Source: Litorimonas sp964352855 (GTDB lineage Bacteria > Pseudomonadota > Alphaproteobacteria > Caulobacterales > Maricaulaceae). From it: a stretch of DNA of 64,000 nt. Below the pieces are notes generated by a model. That model was not told where the DNA came from, made no database searches, and was given only the letters and a program-made list of their open reading frames with translations. The DNA is taken from assembly GCA_964352855.1 (NCBI GenBank), contig CAYGTR010000015.1:1-64000 (forward strand), in the 5' to 3' direction. The stretch's first letter is position 1, and the number at the start of each line of letters is the position of its first letter. Shown in pieces: positions 27,436-35,210 of the stretch. A program made the position numbers and the translations under genes.

Positions 27436-27555
27436 CGTATTCGTGAATCTATTCTCGACTTGGATCAAACCGTCCCTCACGCTGATATTGACGGCAACAC
27501 CCAATTTCTGAAAGGCGGTGTTGACCGTGATATGTTTCTGCGCCTGAGCGGGTGA
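27436..27555 (+). pseudogene. possible gene remnant, no start codon
   Basis: In the 203-base gap between the aminotransferase and rsmE a short frame of 39 codons reads RESILDLDQTVPHADIDGN, then TQFLKGGVDRDMFLRLSG, and ends in TGA at 27553-27555. The composition looks protein-like rather than random, but there is no start codon or SD: an in-frame TGA stands just before it. It may be the 3' end of a decayed gene. I cannot name a parent family. The rest of the gap is unremarkable. Confidence 0.3.
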
Positions 27556-27600
27556 AAAAAAGGCAATTATATAAAGGCTTAGAGAGGATTTAGGCGAGGA

Positions 27601-28332
27601 TCATATCCAGTCGCCTTGCACGGACTGCCATAGAGTCAATAAAGAGAGCGCTGCCGTATCCGCACGTAAAATGCGGGGGCCTAGAGACACCGCCATCACG
27701 GCTTCATGGTCACACAGAATGTGTCGTTCCTCATCTGTAAACCCGCCTTCCGGTCCAATGAGGAGCGTTGCGGGTGTTGGCGCATTTTTAACGACACTTA
27801 ATGCGTCTTTCGCGTCTCCCCCTTCATTAGCAAAAAGAATACAGCGCGCAGATTGTTGCCCCAACCAACCCATCAAACTTATAGGTTTAGACAAGGCGGG
27901 AATATCTAAACGTTCCGTTTGTTCTGCCGCTTCAATAATTTGTGCCTTCGCCTTTTCGAGATTGAGTTTCGGAAATTGTGTGCGCGCCGTTATGATCGGT
28001 TCAAACCCAGCCACACCCAATTCCGTCGCCTTTTCAAAAATAAACGCCGTACGGTGACGACGGATAGGGGCAAAGGCCAATCGAATGTCAGGCATGTTGA
28101 CGGGGGCTCGAAGGCATTGCATCATTTGAGCGTTTGCATGCTTTTTGGATAGAGAGGTCAGTTTACCCAACCATTCGCCGTCTCGACCATTAAACAGTCT
28201 TAGCTCATTCCCCACATCCATACGCAAAACTGTCGATAAATAATGCACCTGCTCTTTTGGCAGGCTGACAATCGTCCCCTGTGTTAATGACGCATCAGAA
28301 TAAAGACGTTTAAGCGTGTAATTTTCGCGCAT
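27601..28332 (-). CDS. rsmE: 16S rRNA (uracil(1498)-N3)-methyltransferase
   Basis: RsmE methylates U1498 of 16S rRNA at the ribosome decoding region, with SAM. The 243-residue product has the PUA-like N-terminal domain (about 1-75) and the SPOUT domain with its C-terminal knot: the LLIGPEGGFTDEERHIL loop, LGPRILRADTAAL and ERLDIPALSKPI. All are standard for RsmE. The ATG at 28332 has no clear SD. It is divergent from ubiA across 41 bases, so the two promoters must overlap. Confidence 0.95.
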   Translation of the reverse strand: MRENYTLKRLYSDASLTQGTIVSLPKEQVHYLSTVLRMDVGNELRLFNGRDGEWLGKLTSLSKKHANAQMMQCLRAPVNMPDIRLAFAPIRRHRTAFIFEKATELGVAGFEPIITARTQFPKLNLEKAKAQIIEAAEQTERLDIPALSKPISLMGWLGQQSARCILFANEGGDAKDALSVVKNAPTPATLLIGPEGGFTDEERHILCDHEAVMAVSLGPRILRADTAALSLLTLWQSVQGDWI

Positions 28333-28373
28333 GGGATTGTCTTAACCGAAAGAATGGCGTTAATCACGAGCAA

Positions 28374-29417
28374 ATGAGCCAAGCACGCAAAAATTTAGTC
28401 GTTAAAGACTCTCACACAAAGCATTGGGTGAACCAATCGCCCGACAGCATTCGGCCTTATCTGCAACTCTCCCGTCTCGATCGCCCGATCGGATACTGGC
28501 TTTTGGCTTTGCCGGGCTGGATAGGTTTGGGGTTTGCATCACTTACCTATGGCTTGGCGTGGAGTGATTTGAAGTGGGCCACTCTTATCCTGATCGGCGC
28601 CATTGCGATGCGCGGTGCGGGGTGCACCTATAATGACATTGTTGATCAAGATCTGGACAAACAAGTTGAGCGCACGGCTTTACGTCCGCTTCCCGCCGGA
28701 GCCGTCAGCACAAAACAGGCTTGGATATGGCTCTTTGCACAATGTTTTATCGGATTACTGGTTTTGCTCTGCCTACCGCGATTGGCCCAAATTATCAGCC
28801 TCTGCTCTCTTCCATTGGTGGCCGCCTATCCTTTTATGAAACGCATTACTTGGTGGCCACAGCTCTGGTTGGGAACCACGTTTAACTGGGCCGTTTTGGT
28901 AGCGTATACCGCAAAAACGGGTGAGTTAAGCCTGCCGCTTTTGATCCTTTATATTGGGCTTATTTTTTGGACTGTCGGTTATGACACAATCTATGCTTGC
29001 CAAGACATTGAAGATGACGCCTTGGTCGGTATTAAAAGTACAGCGCGGAGATTTGGTAAGAATGTTAAGCTTGGCGTTCTGACAAGCTATGCTCTCTGTG
29101 GTATCGCAACATTTGCGGCTTTACACCTGACACTGGCGCAACCTCTCAAACATATGGAGCATACAAATATCTCTGAACGATCTTTTATTGAGGTAATCGT
29201 TGTCTTCTTTTTGTTTCTGCCCTTTCTTTTCCACCTGATAACCCAAGTGCAGTCTATTCGCCTCTCCTCTCCGCAAACAAACCTGAAAATATTCAAATCT
29301 AATTTTGCAGCCGCCATACTCTTGCTTCTCTGCTGTATTTTAGGAACCGTTTTTCATTATGCTTATGCATTAGGGTGGTTAGGGTTTACGGATACCGACC
29401 TCTCCGTCTTTCAATAA
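28374..29417 (+). CDS. ubiA: 4-hydroxybenzoate octaprenyltransferase
   Basis: UbiA attaches the polyprenyl tail to 4-hydroxybenzoate in ubiquinone synthesis, in the inner membrane. The 347-residue product has eight to nine helices. First aspartate motif: YNDIVDQDLDKQVERT (NDxxDxxxD). Second: YACQDIEDDALVGIKSTA. The signature LRPLPAGAVS follows the first. It is longer than the usual 290-300 residues because of an N-terminal soluble segment (1-30) and an extended loop near 255-275. The start at 28374 has no strong SD. COQ9 at 60 kb belongs to the same pathway. Confidence 0.95.
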   Translation: MSQARKNLVVKDSHTKHWVNQSPDSIRPYLQLSRLDRPIGYWLLALPGWIGLGFASLTYGLAWSDLKWATLILIGAIAMRGAGCTYNDIVDQDLDKQVERTALRPLPAGAVSTKQAWIWLFAQCFIGLLVLLCLPRLAQIISLCSLPLVAAYPFMKRITWWPQLWLGTTFNWAVLVAYTAKTGELSLPLLILYIGLIFWTVGYDTIYACQDIEDDALVGIKSTARRFGKNVKLGVLTSYALCGIATFAALHLTLAQPLKHMEHTNISERSFIEVIVVFFLFLPFLFHLITQVQSIRLSSPQTNLKIFKSNFAAAILLLLCCILGTVFHYAYALGWLGFTDTDLSVFQ

Positions 29418-29503
29418 ATACTCACTCCTTTGTGATAGCAACTTCACTGGCACTTCATGCGTATAGACCTACATAGGATGAACACGTTGACAGGAGTCCG
29501 TCC

Positions 29504-30073
29504 ATGCGAAATGAAAAAATATTTGATTTAAAAATTGACCGTCGCTCTTTGGGTCTTGGCATTGCCGCCTTCACGCTTTCTGCCTGCACGGGTTCATCGG
29601 ATGCCAGTGAAGCCACACAAAGCCAGGCGGCAACCAAGATGGAGCGAACTGATGACATAAAGGATACAGCTATGAGTGATGAAAACTGGGCGAATTTAAC
29701 AACTTCTGAATGGCAAGACCGCCTTACAGAGCAAGAGTTTTACGTTCTGCGCAAAGAAGGCACAGAACGTCCTTTCTCTAGCCCGCTAAACGACAATAAA
29801 GAAACGGGAACTTATGTGTGTGCGGGCTGCGCCTTACCTCTGTTCAAGTCTGAGACTAAATTTGATTCCGGCACAGGTTGGCCAAGCTTTTTTGATTTTA
29901 TACCTGGCGCCATTGAGACCAAGAAAGACTTCAAACTCATAATGCCCCGCACAGAATATCATTGCGCACGCTGCGGCGGACATCAAGGTCACGTCTTCAA
30001 AGACGGCCCTCGCCCAACGGGGCTGCGCTATTGCAATAACGGTGTCGCCTTAGATTTTGTCGTAGGCGCTTAA
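29504..30073 (+). CDS. msrB: exported peptide-methionine (R)-S-oxide reductase
   Basis: MsrB reduces the R form of methionine sulfoxide in proteins. The 189-residue protein has an N-terminal export signal (IDRRSLGLGIAAFTLSACTG): an RR pair suggestive of Tat and lipobox LSAC, so it is likely a lipoprotein of the envelope. A spacer of about 30 residues follows, then the MsrB domain (about 55-189). It has two CxxC zinc pairs (CAGC, CARC) and the catalytic C177 in RYCNNGVALDF. SD CAGGAG. Most MsrB proteins are cytosolic, so the anchor is a notable feature. No MsrA is fused or adjacent. Confidence 0.94.
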   Translation: MRNEKIFDLKIDRRSLGLGIAAFTLSACTGSSDASEATQSQAATKMERTDDIKDTAMSDENWANLTTSEWQDRLTEQEFYVLRKEGTERPFSSPLNDNKETGTYVCAGCALPLFKSETKFDSGTGWPSFFDFIPGAIETKKDFKLIMPRTEYHCARCGGHQGHVFKDGPRPTGLRYCNNGVALDFVVGA

Positions 30074-30221
30074 AGTCAAAGCTTCCCAAATGAGTACAAT
30101 AAATTTATACAACCTTTTATTGTCTTTCTAAAATATGAAGCTTTATAAAGTTTATCGCAAATCATATTGCCTTTATTGATAATCAATATATAATTATTTC
30201 TATTCAATATGGAGATGAAAT

Positions 30222-30749
30222 ATGAAAACGATTAAACGATTTGCGACTGTAGGAAGTGCCATTTTATCAGTTGCAGCCCTGACAACAATTTCTCATGCCG
30301 CAGAATGGAGCACTGCCGCAACGGCTGACTCCTTTCAAATTGAAAATGAGGCCATATTCGCAACAGCTTCAGAACAAACAGCAATTACATTATTATGTAT
30401 GAATGGAAAACTTCGCGCCGCCATCTCTACGTCAGGCATTGAAGGGCAGGACATCTTATCTGTGAATAGTGAAACAAGACGTCGAATTAATCGTGATGTC
30501 ACACTCGAAATAGAAGGTAAAGACCCCCACAAAGCAACATGGCGCGTCAATCCTAGTGCCGATATTCATGTAACACCAGGACGAAAAGAAGCCGCTATGC
30601 TCTACAATGCGACGGTTTCTCAAAAGCCAGTTTCGTTACAACGCAAAGGTAAAGACGTTCATGAATTCGTTTTACCGGCACCGAATAATATATTTGCAGA
30701 ATTCGGAGCGGCCTGTGGTGTTGGAAAGAACGCTGAAAAACAAAGTTAA
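30222..30749 (+). CDS. exported protein of unknown function
   Basis: A 175-residue secreted protein with a clean signal peptide (MKTIKRFATVGSAILSVAAL up to SHAAEW, cleavage after HAA). The mature part is beta-rich with a pair of cysteines (about C59 and C167), which may form a disulphide. Segments like FATASEQTAITLLCMNGKL and GRKEAAMLYNATVSQ resemble exported proteins that measure enzyme or inhibitor function, but I cannot name a family. SD GGAG nine bases before the ATG. Its upstream and downstream bases are AT-rich. It is alone, 148 bases after msrB. Confidence 0.8.
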   Translation: MKTIKRFATVGSAILSVAALTTISHAAEWSTAATADSFQIENEAIFATASEQTAITLLCMNGKLRAAISTSGIEGQDILSVNSETRRRINRDVTLEIEGKDPHKATWRVNPSADIHVTPGRKEAAMLYNATVSQKPVSLQRKGKDVHEFVLPAPNNIFAEFGAACGVGKNAEKQS

Positions 30750-30861
30750 TTAACCTTTAACGAAAAACGAAATTTCATAAAATTTCATACTTGCCAAATC
30801 ACTTTTCCTGGCTACTGATAAATTATCGATTAGCCGTGCCATGGTGGTGCCGCGTTTATGA

Positions 30862-31034
30862 AAGGAGGTGTGATTTGTTTATCTGTTTTGAGGGGTCTGC
30901 CCGAAGCTGTTAAATCAGCCCTTTCGTAAAAGCGAAATTGGGTAATTAAGCTATCTATTAATGAAACCGGCATGGCGTCCGGTGAGACCCAAACTTCAAA
31001 AAGAACCCTGACCGTACTGCGGTTGGGGTTTTTT
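30862..31034 (+). ncRNA. candidate structured leader or small RNA upstream of marR
   Basis: The 344-base stretch 30750-31093 has no annotated gene. It has a perfect SD (AAGGAGG, 30862-30868) followed by a TTG six bases on; the frame is 12 codons (LFICFEGSARSC, 30875-30913). Then come a stem at 30919-30942 (CCCTTTCG with CGAAAttGGG), a second stem at 30966-30983 (ACCGG/CCGGT) and a strong terminator. This order (peptide, stems, terminator, gene) is that of an attenuator; an independent sRNA is the alternative. No known family is recognised. Confidence 0.45.
31004..31034 (+). terminator. Rho-independent terminator before marR
   Basis: An eleven-pair stem, AACCCTGACCG (31004-31014) with CGGTTGGGGTT (31020-31030), two of its pairs G-U, has a five-base loop and a run of T. 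It ends 60 bases before the marR ATG, closing the structured region above. Confidence 0.85.
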
Positions 31035-31093
31035 AATATCAAAATACCGCTATAGCTCCATATGATTCTTAAGATGAAGACAGGATATTTCTT

Positions 31094-31528
31094 ATGGCTA
31101 TTGCCCGCACTGTTGATCGTCGCCTGTTTTTCGTTCTCGACCGGGTGCATACGCGTTTATCACAACAAGCCGACGCCGTGTTAGCCAAAGGCTCTGCCAT
31201 CAGCCGTTCTCAAGCGCTTGTACTCGTCTTCCTTGGCTATAACGATAATTGCCGCATGACAGACCTCGCCGAAGGAACAGGAAGAAATAATGCTGCGATA
31301 TCCGGTCTTGTTGAACGCATGGAAAAAGCAGGTCTGGTCGAACGTCGTGCCTCCTATGGTGACAGACGGGTCAAGACTGTGGCCCTCACATCTGACGGAT
31401 GGGCCAAACGCGAAGACGTCATGAATGATTTTCGAGACTTTAATACGCAACTCACAAAAGGTCTGAGTGATGCCGAGATTGAAATTGTCTTTAAATTTTT
31501 GCGGCTGGCCCCTGAACAGTTCAGTTAA
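31094..31528 (+). CDS. MarR family transcriptional regulator
   Basis: A 144-residue winged-helix regulator. The wHTH core reads SRSQALVLVFLGYNDNCRMTDLAEGTGRNNAAISGLVERMEKAGL, of which the recognition-helix part NNAAISGLVERMEKAGL is typical; the wing holds RRASYGDRRVKTVALTSDG. Such proteins bind promoters as dimers and release on binding a small phenolic or oxidant ligand. SD AGGA eight bases before the ATG. It may control the redox genes that follow (frnE, mapeg), which are in the same direction and close (41 bases to frnE); this is inference from position. Confidence 0.93.
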   Translation: MAIARTVDRRLFFVLDRVHTRLSQQADAVLAKGSAISRSQALVLVFLGYNDNCRMTDLAEGTGRNNAAISGLVERMEKAGLVERRASYGDRRVKTVALTSDGWAKREDVMNDFRDFNTQLTKGLSDAEIEIVFKFLRLAPEQFS

Positions 31529-31568
31529 CAGAATAGACGGAAGCCGCCTCAACGGTTAAAGTTGTCAT

Positions 31569-32252
31569 ATGGCCAAAACAAAAAAGATAAAATCACCTCC
31601 ACAAAATGTTCAAGTTGACATTGTCTCTGATATTGTCTGCCCTTGGTGTTGGTTGGGCTACCGCCTATTTGCAAAGGCACAGCAACAAACCAAAACACAG
31701 GTTGATGTAACGTGGCGGCCTTATATGCTTGACCCGTCCGTTCCGTCTGAAGGTGTGGATTATAAAGCCTATATGAAAACCAAATTCGGCAATGGTCCAT
31801 CAGATAAATTCAAAGCTATGCAGGAGATGCTTGAGGAAAAAGGCCCTCAATACGGCATAGATTTTCAATTTAATGCGATTTCGCGGCGGCCCAACACACT
31901 CAATGCACACCGCGTCATAAGATGGGCACAAAATAATGAGAAAGCCGGCACAGCTATGGCAGAAGCCTTGTTTCAGGCATTCTTTACAAATGGTCGAGAT
32001 ATAGGTGATGTGAGTGTCCTATCAAAACTTGCAAGCGGCATTGGCTTGGACGCTGAGATAACCGCTGATTTATTGGCCACGGAAAAGGACTCAAATGCGG
32101 TGCGCGAAGAAATTATGTTCTTCCGAAATCTGGGCATCTCGGGCGTTCCAACATTTATCTATAATGGACAATTTGCGGTACAAGGCGCACAAGAGCCTGA
32201 GTCCCATATGCAAGCCATCAAACAAGCTACAGAAATTGGCATGGACATTTAA
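31569..32252 (+). CDS. FrnE-like DsbA family oxidoreductase
   Basis: A 227-residue thioredoxin-fold protein of the FrnE subgroup, cytosolic (no signal peptide). The redox motif is CPWC (C24-C27) in IVSDIVCPWCWLGYRLF, and the cis-proline loop is GISGVPTFIYNGQFAV. The helical insertion is long, as in FrnE and 2-hydroxychromene-2-carboxylate isomerase. Members act as disulphide isomerases in Deinococcus or in polyketide pathways. No strong SD. It follows marR by 40 bases, and the MAPEG gene starts ten bases after its stop, so all three probably share a transcript. Confidence 0.92.
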   Translation: MAKTKKIKSPPQNVQVDIVSDIVCPWCWLGYRLFAKAQQQTKTQVDVTWRPYMLDPSVPSEGVDYKAYMKTKFGNGPSDKFKAMQEMLEEKGPQYGIDFQFNAISRRPNTLNAHRVIRWAQNNEKAGTAMAEALFQAFFTNGRDIGDVSVLSKLASGIGLDAEITADLLATEKDSNAVREEIMFFRNLGISGVPTFIYNGQFAVQGAQEPESHMQAIKQATEIGMDI

Positions 32253-32262
32253 GGATATCATC

Positions 32263-32667
32263 ATGACGACGTTTCAAATTATCTCCCTATATGCCGCGCT
32301 CAATTTGATATTGGCTTGTATATTGATGTTGCATGTCAGCAATAAACGCATCAGCCAAAAGGTGAGCGTTGGCGATGGAGGAGATGCAGGCTTATTGGCC
32401 CGTATTAGAGCCCACGGAAACTATATTGAAAGTGCCCCTTTAGCCCTTATTGGCCTGTTTGCTCTGGCCATGATGAACGCACATGTCATGGCCCTTCATA
32501 TTTTCGGTGCTGGCTTTTTAATTGGTCGTGTGTGTCATATGCACGGTATGGATCAAGAAAATGCGAATGGTAAAGGCCGCATAATTGGTTCCATTTTAAC
32601 ACTTCTTACATTACTCGGCACAGCGCTTTATCTCTTGTTTTTAGTCTTCACTTTTAAGTCAATCTGA
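32263..32667 (+). CDS. MAPEG family membrane protein
   Basis: A 134-residue four-helix membrane protein of the MAPEG superfamily (microsomal glutathione S-transferase-like). The signature RIRAHGNYIESAPLALIGL (RxxxNxxE) is intact. Helices are at about 5-24, 55-75, 82-102 and 112-131. The ATG at 32263 has SD AAGG nine bases before it; the frame stays open far upstream inside frnE, but that is an overlap, not a longer protein. Neighbouring redox genes suggest a detoxification or glutathione-linked role. Confidence 0.92.
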   Translation: MTTFQIISLYAALNLILACILMLHVSNKRISQKVSVGDGGDAGLLARIRAHGNYIESAPLALIGLFALAMMNAHVMALHIFGAGFLIGRVCHMHGMDQENANGKGRIIGSILTLLTLLGTALYLLFLVFTFKSI

Positions 32668-32717
32668 TATGAAGCTTTTGGGTGCCAAGCTTGGAAAAGC
32701 CTGATAACAGCCCCGCC

Positions 32718-34088
32718 ATGACATATCCAATTGATGCACCGATTACGGCTGCCGCGCTCGCACCGACACTAGAGGCATTACTTGCTCTCGCCAAAGCAGC
32801 GGGTGCAGAAAGCTGCGATGCAGTTGCCACACATGGCCGATCACTTTCGGTCGCCGTCCGCGAAGGTGCCTTAGAAGATGTTGATAATAGCGAAGGCCGC
32901 GATGTCGGGCTTCGGGTGATAGTAGACGGTCGTCAAGCCTGCGTCTCCAGCTCTGATATGTCGTCTCTTTCATTGAAAATGCTGGCCGAACGCGCCGTCG
33001 CCATGGCAAAGCTTGCCCCTCGCGATCCTTATTGCGGATTGCCTGACGCTGCACATTTATCCCAAACAGGCACACAACCGGATTTAGAACTTTTTGACCC
33101 TACTACAAAAACTCCGGAAGACTTAAAAGCACGCGCTCTAGAGGTTGAAGCTGCGGCTCTCGCCGTGAAAGGCGTCAGTCAAGCCGAAGGCGCGAGCGCG
33201 AGCTGGGCATCATCCGCCATATATTTTGCAACATCAGATGGGTTTCAATCGGGTTGGAGGTCATCACGTCACGGCTTGTCCGTATCCGCAATCGCCGAAC
33301 GTAACGGCGCGATGGAGCGCGATTATGATTATGACGGTGCGCGTTGGCTCGAAGATCTTCGAGGCCCGGAAGATATTGGACGTATGGCAGGGGAACGCAC
33401 GATTGCCCGGCTCGGCAGTCGCCAAATGCTGTCAGGTCAATATCCCATTGTTTTCGAAGAGCGCCTATCAGGCTCGCTTATTTCTTCGTTCTTAGGCGCC
33501 ATTAATGGGAATGCCATTGCGAGAGGTGTCTCTTTTTTAAAAGATAAAATGGGAGAACCTATTTTCGGGGATCATATTCAAATCATTGATGACCCACTGA
33601 TTATTCGCGGCCAAGGTTCCCGTCCATGGGACGGAGAAGGCCTGCCTGTACAAAAACGTGAACTGGTTAAAAATGGCGTCTTGCAGACATGGTTGCTCAA
33701 TACTGCGGCTGGAAAGCAACTTGGCTTACCCAGCACAGCGCATGCGACGCGCGGTATTGGTTCCCCACCAGGTATAAGCGCGACAAACACTTATCTGGCA
33801 CCGGGTGAAAAAAGCCTCGACGCGCTTTTATCTGATATGGTTGAAGGCGTTTTGATTACAGAAATGTTCGGCCCGTCGCTTAATTCCAACACAGGTGACT
33901 ATAGTGTAGGTGTCGCCGGCTTTAAAATTGAAAACGGGCAACGGGCTTACCCGGTTTCAGAAATCACGATTGCAGGCAATTTAAATGATGCCTTCCGCAG
34001 TTTCATTCCCGCCAATGATATTCGATTTGACGGCGCAACAAACGCCCCAAGCCTTTTGGTTGAAGGCCTCATGGTCGCAGGCTCATAA
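32718..34088 (+). CDS. pmbA: TldD/PmbA family protein (PmbA/TldE partner)
   Basis: PmbA (TldE) is the non-catalytic partner of TldD; the dimer cleaves small peptides. The 456 residues from the ATG at 32718 (MTYPIDAPITAAAL) match the family; a GTG 12 codons upstream is possible too. It lacks the HExxxH motif of TldD, as expected, and has the C-terminal FGPSLNSNTGDYSVGVAGF segment and ASLLVEG-like (NAPSLLVEGLMVAGS) ending. It ends in the base right before the nucleotidase gene begins, so they are one operon. The partner tldD lies at 18.6 kb. Confidence 0.95.
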   Translation: MTYPIDAPITAAALAPTLEALLALAKAAGAESCDAVATHGRSLSVAVREGALEDVDNSEGRDVGLRVIVDGRQACVSSSDMSSLSLKMLAERAVAMAKLAPRDPYCGLPDAAHLSQTGTQPDLELFDPTTKTPEDLKARALEVEAAALAVKGVSQAEGASASWASSAIYFATSDGFQSGWRSSRHGLSVSAIAERNGAMERDYDYDGARWLEDLRGPEDIGRMAGERTIARLGSRQMLSGQYPIVFEERLSGSLISSFLGAINGNAIARGVSFLKDKMGEPIFGDHIQIIDDPLIIRGQGSRPWDGEGLPVQKRELVKNGVLQTWLLNTAAGKQLGLPSTAHATRGIGSPPGISATNTYLAPGEKSLDALLSDMVEGVLITEMFGPSLNSNTGDYSVGVAGFKIENGQRAYPVSEITIAGNLNDAFRSFIPANDIRFDGATNAPSLLVEGLMVAGS

Positions 34089-35192
34089 ATGCAAGATTAT
34101 GACGCCATATGTCGTCCCTTACTAGAAGACCGCGCTCTGCTGGAACGTGTTGTGCGCGAAGCAGGGAAAATTGCAAAAGATGCATTTCATGCCAATGACT
34201 CCAATGTCTGGGACAAGGTCATAGGGCATCCTGTCACAGATGCCGATATCGCCGTGAATAACTTCCTTCATCAGGCACTTATGACAGAACGCCCGGGTTA
34301 TGGGTGGCTCTCTGAAGAAACGAAAGACGATTATTCCCGTCACTCTTGCCCGCGCACCTTCGTTGTTGACCCGATTGACGGCACCCGCGCCTTTATTGAT
34401 CGCACAGAGAATTTTGCAGTGTCTGTCGCCATTATTGAAGACGGGGTTAGTATTGCAGGGGCCGTATTCAATCCTCTGAAAGATGAGTTCTATTCGGCTC
34501 ACTTGGGTGGGGGCGCAACCCTCAACGGTAAAACAATCTGGTGCTCTGCAAGCACCAAGCTCGAAGGCGCGGAAATGATAGGCTACCCCCGCAAGTTTAG
34601 ACGTTTGGGCTTTCCACCCATGCGAGTTCGCATTGCGAATTCTATGGCTTACCGGATTGTCTTGGTCGCGTGCGGGAAAGCGGACGCGACTGTCGCCTTT
34701 ACGCCAAAATCGGATTGGGATGTCGCCGCGGCGGCCCTTATCGCGACAGAGGCAGGGGCCATAATGACCAATCTCAGAGGCAACCTTCCTCAATATGACA
34801 AAGACAGCACATCAGGCATGGGCGTCATTTGTGCTGGCCCAGCCCTACATGCTTTGTTATGTGAATATGTGAAGCCCGTGATCGAAAAATACGATGCGAG
34901 CGAAAATAAAATTGAAGACTTTAAAGAACTGGGAACGAAAATGTCTGATCGTGAAATGAAATCCATCCAATTGTTACACATCGTCATGGGCGGTGAACTC
35001 GTTGACCCTATGCGTACAGAATTCAAAAATTTGAAAGAGATTGATTTCGTGGGGGCCTTTGCCAATTTTGACGACGCCCAAGCAGCTTGGAGAGCAGCCG
35101 CACAGCGCACCGTAGATAGCGCGCATACACGATATTTTATTCTTCATGCACATGATCTTCTCGATCCTGATGGCGACGGTATCATCGGGTAA
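34089..35192 (+). CDS. inositol monophosphatase-type nucleotidase fused to DUF4170
   Basis: A 367-residue protein with two domains. Residues 1-265 are an inositol monophosphatase/CysQ-like phosphatase: EETKDD (metal Glu), VVDPIDGTRAFID (D-P-I-D-G-T motif) and SDWDVAAAALIATEAGA (WDxAA). Such enzymes act on 3'(2'),5'-bisphosphate nucleotides or inositol phosphates. Residues about 295-367 (QLLHIVMGGELVDPMRTEF then ARYFI-like TRYFILHAHDLLDPDGDG) match DUF4170, which in many alphaproteobacteria is a separate small gene next door. Here one uninterrupted frame joins them by an acidic linker. It starts directly after pmbA and precedes the MsbA-like exporter by 18 bases. Confidence 0.93.
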   Translation: MQDYDAICRPLLEDRALLERVVREAGKIAKDAFHANDSNVWDKVIGHPVTDADIAVNNFLHQALMTERPGYGWLSEETKDDYSRHSCPRTFVVDPIDGTRAFIDRTENFAVSVAIIEDGVSIAGAVFNPLKDEFYSAHLGGGATLNGKTIWCSASTKLEGAEMIGYPRKFRRLGFPPMRVRIANSMAYRIVLVACGKADATVAFTPKSDWDVAAAALIATEAGAIMTNLRGNLPQYDKDSTSGMGVICAGPALHALLCEYVKPVIEKYDASENKIEDFKELGTKMSDREMKSIQLLHIVMGGELVDPMRTEFKNLKEIDFVGAFANFDDAQAAWRAAAQRTVDSAHTRYFILHAHDLLDPDGDGIIG

Positions 35193-35210
35193 GGTTTAGC
35201 ACGCTTACGG

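Noticed and set aside
34122..34793. 223-codon minus-strand frame inside the nucleotidase gene
   Set aside because: Antisense of the phosphatase motifs; no SD.
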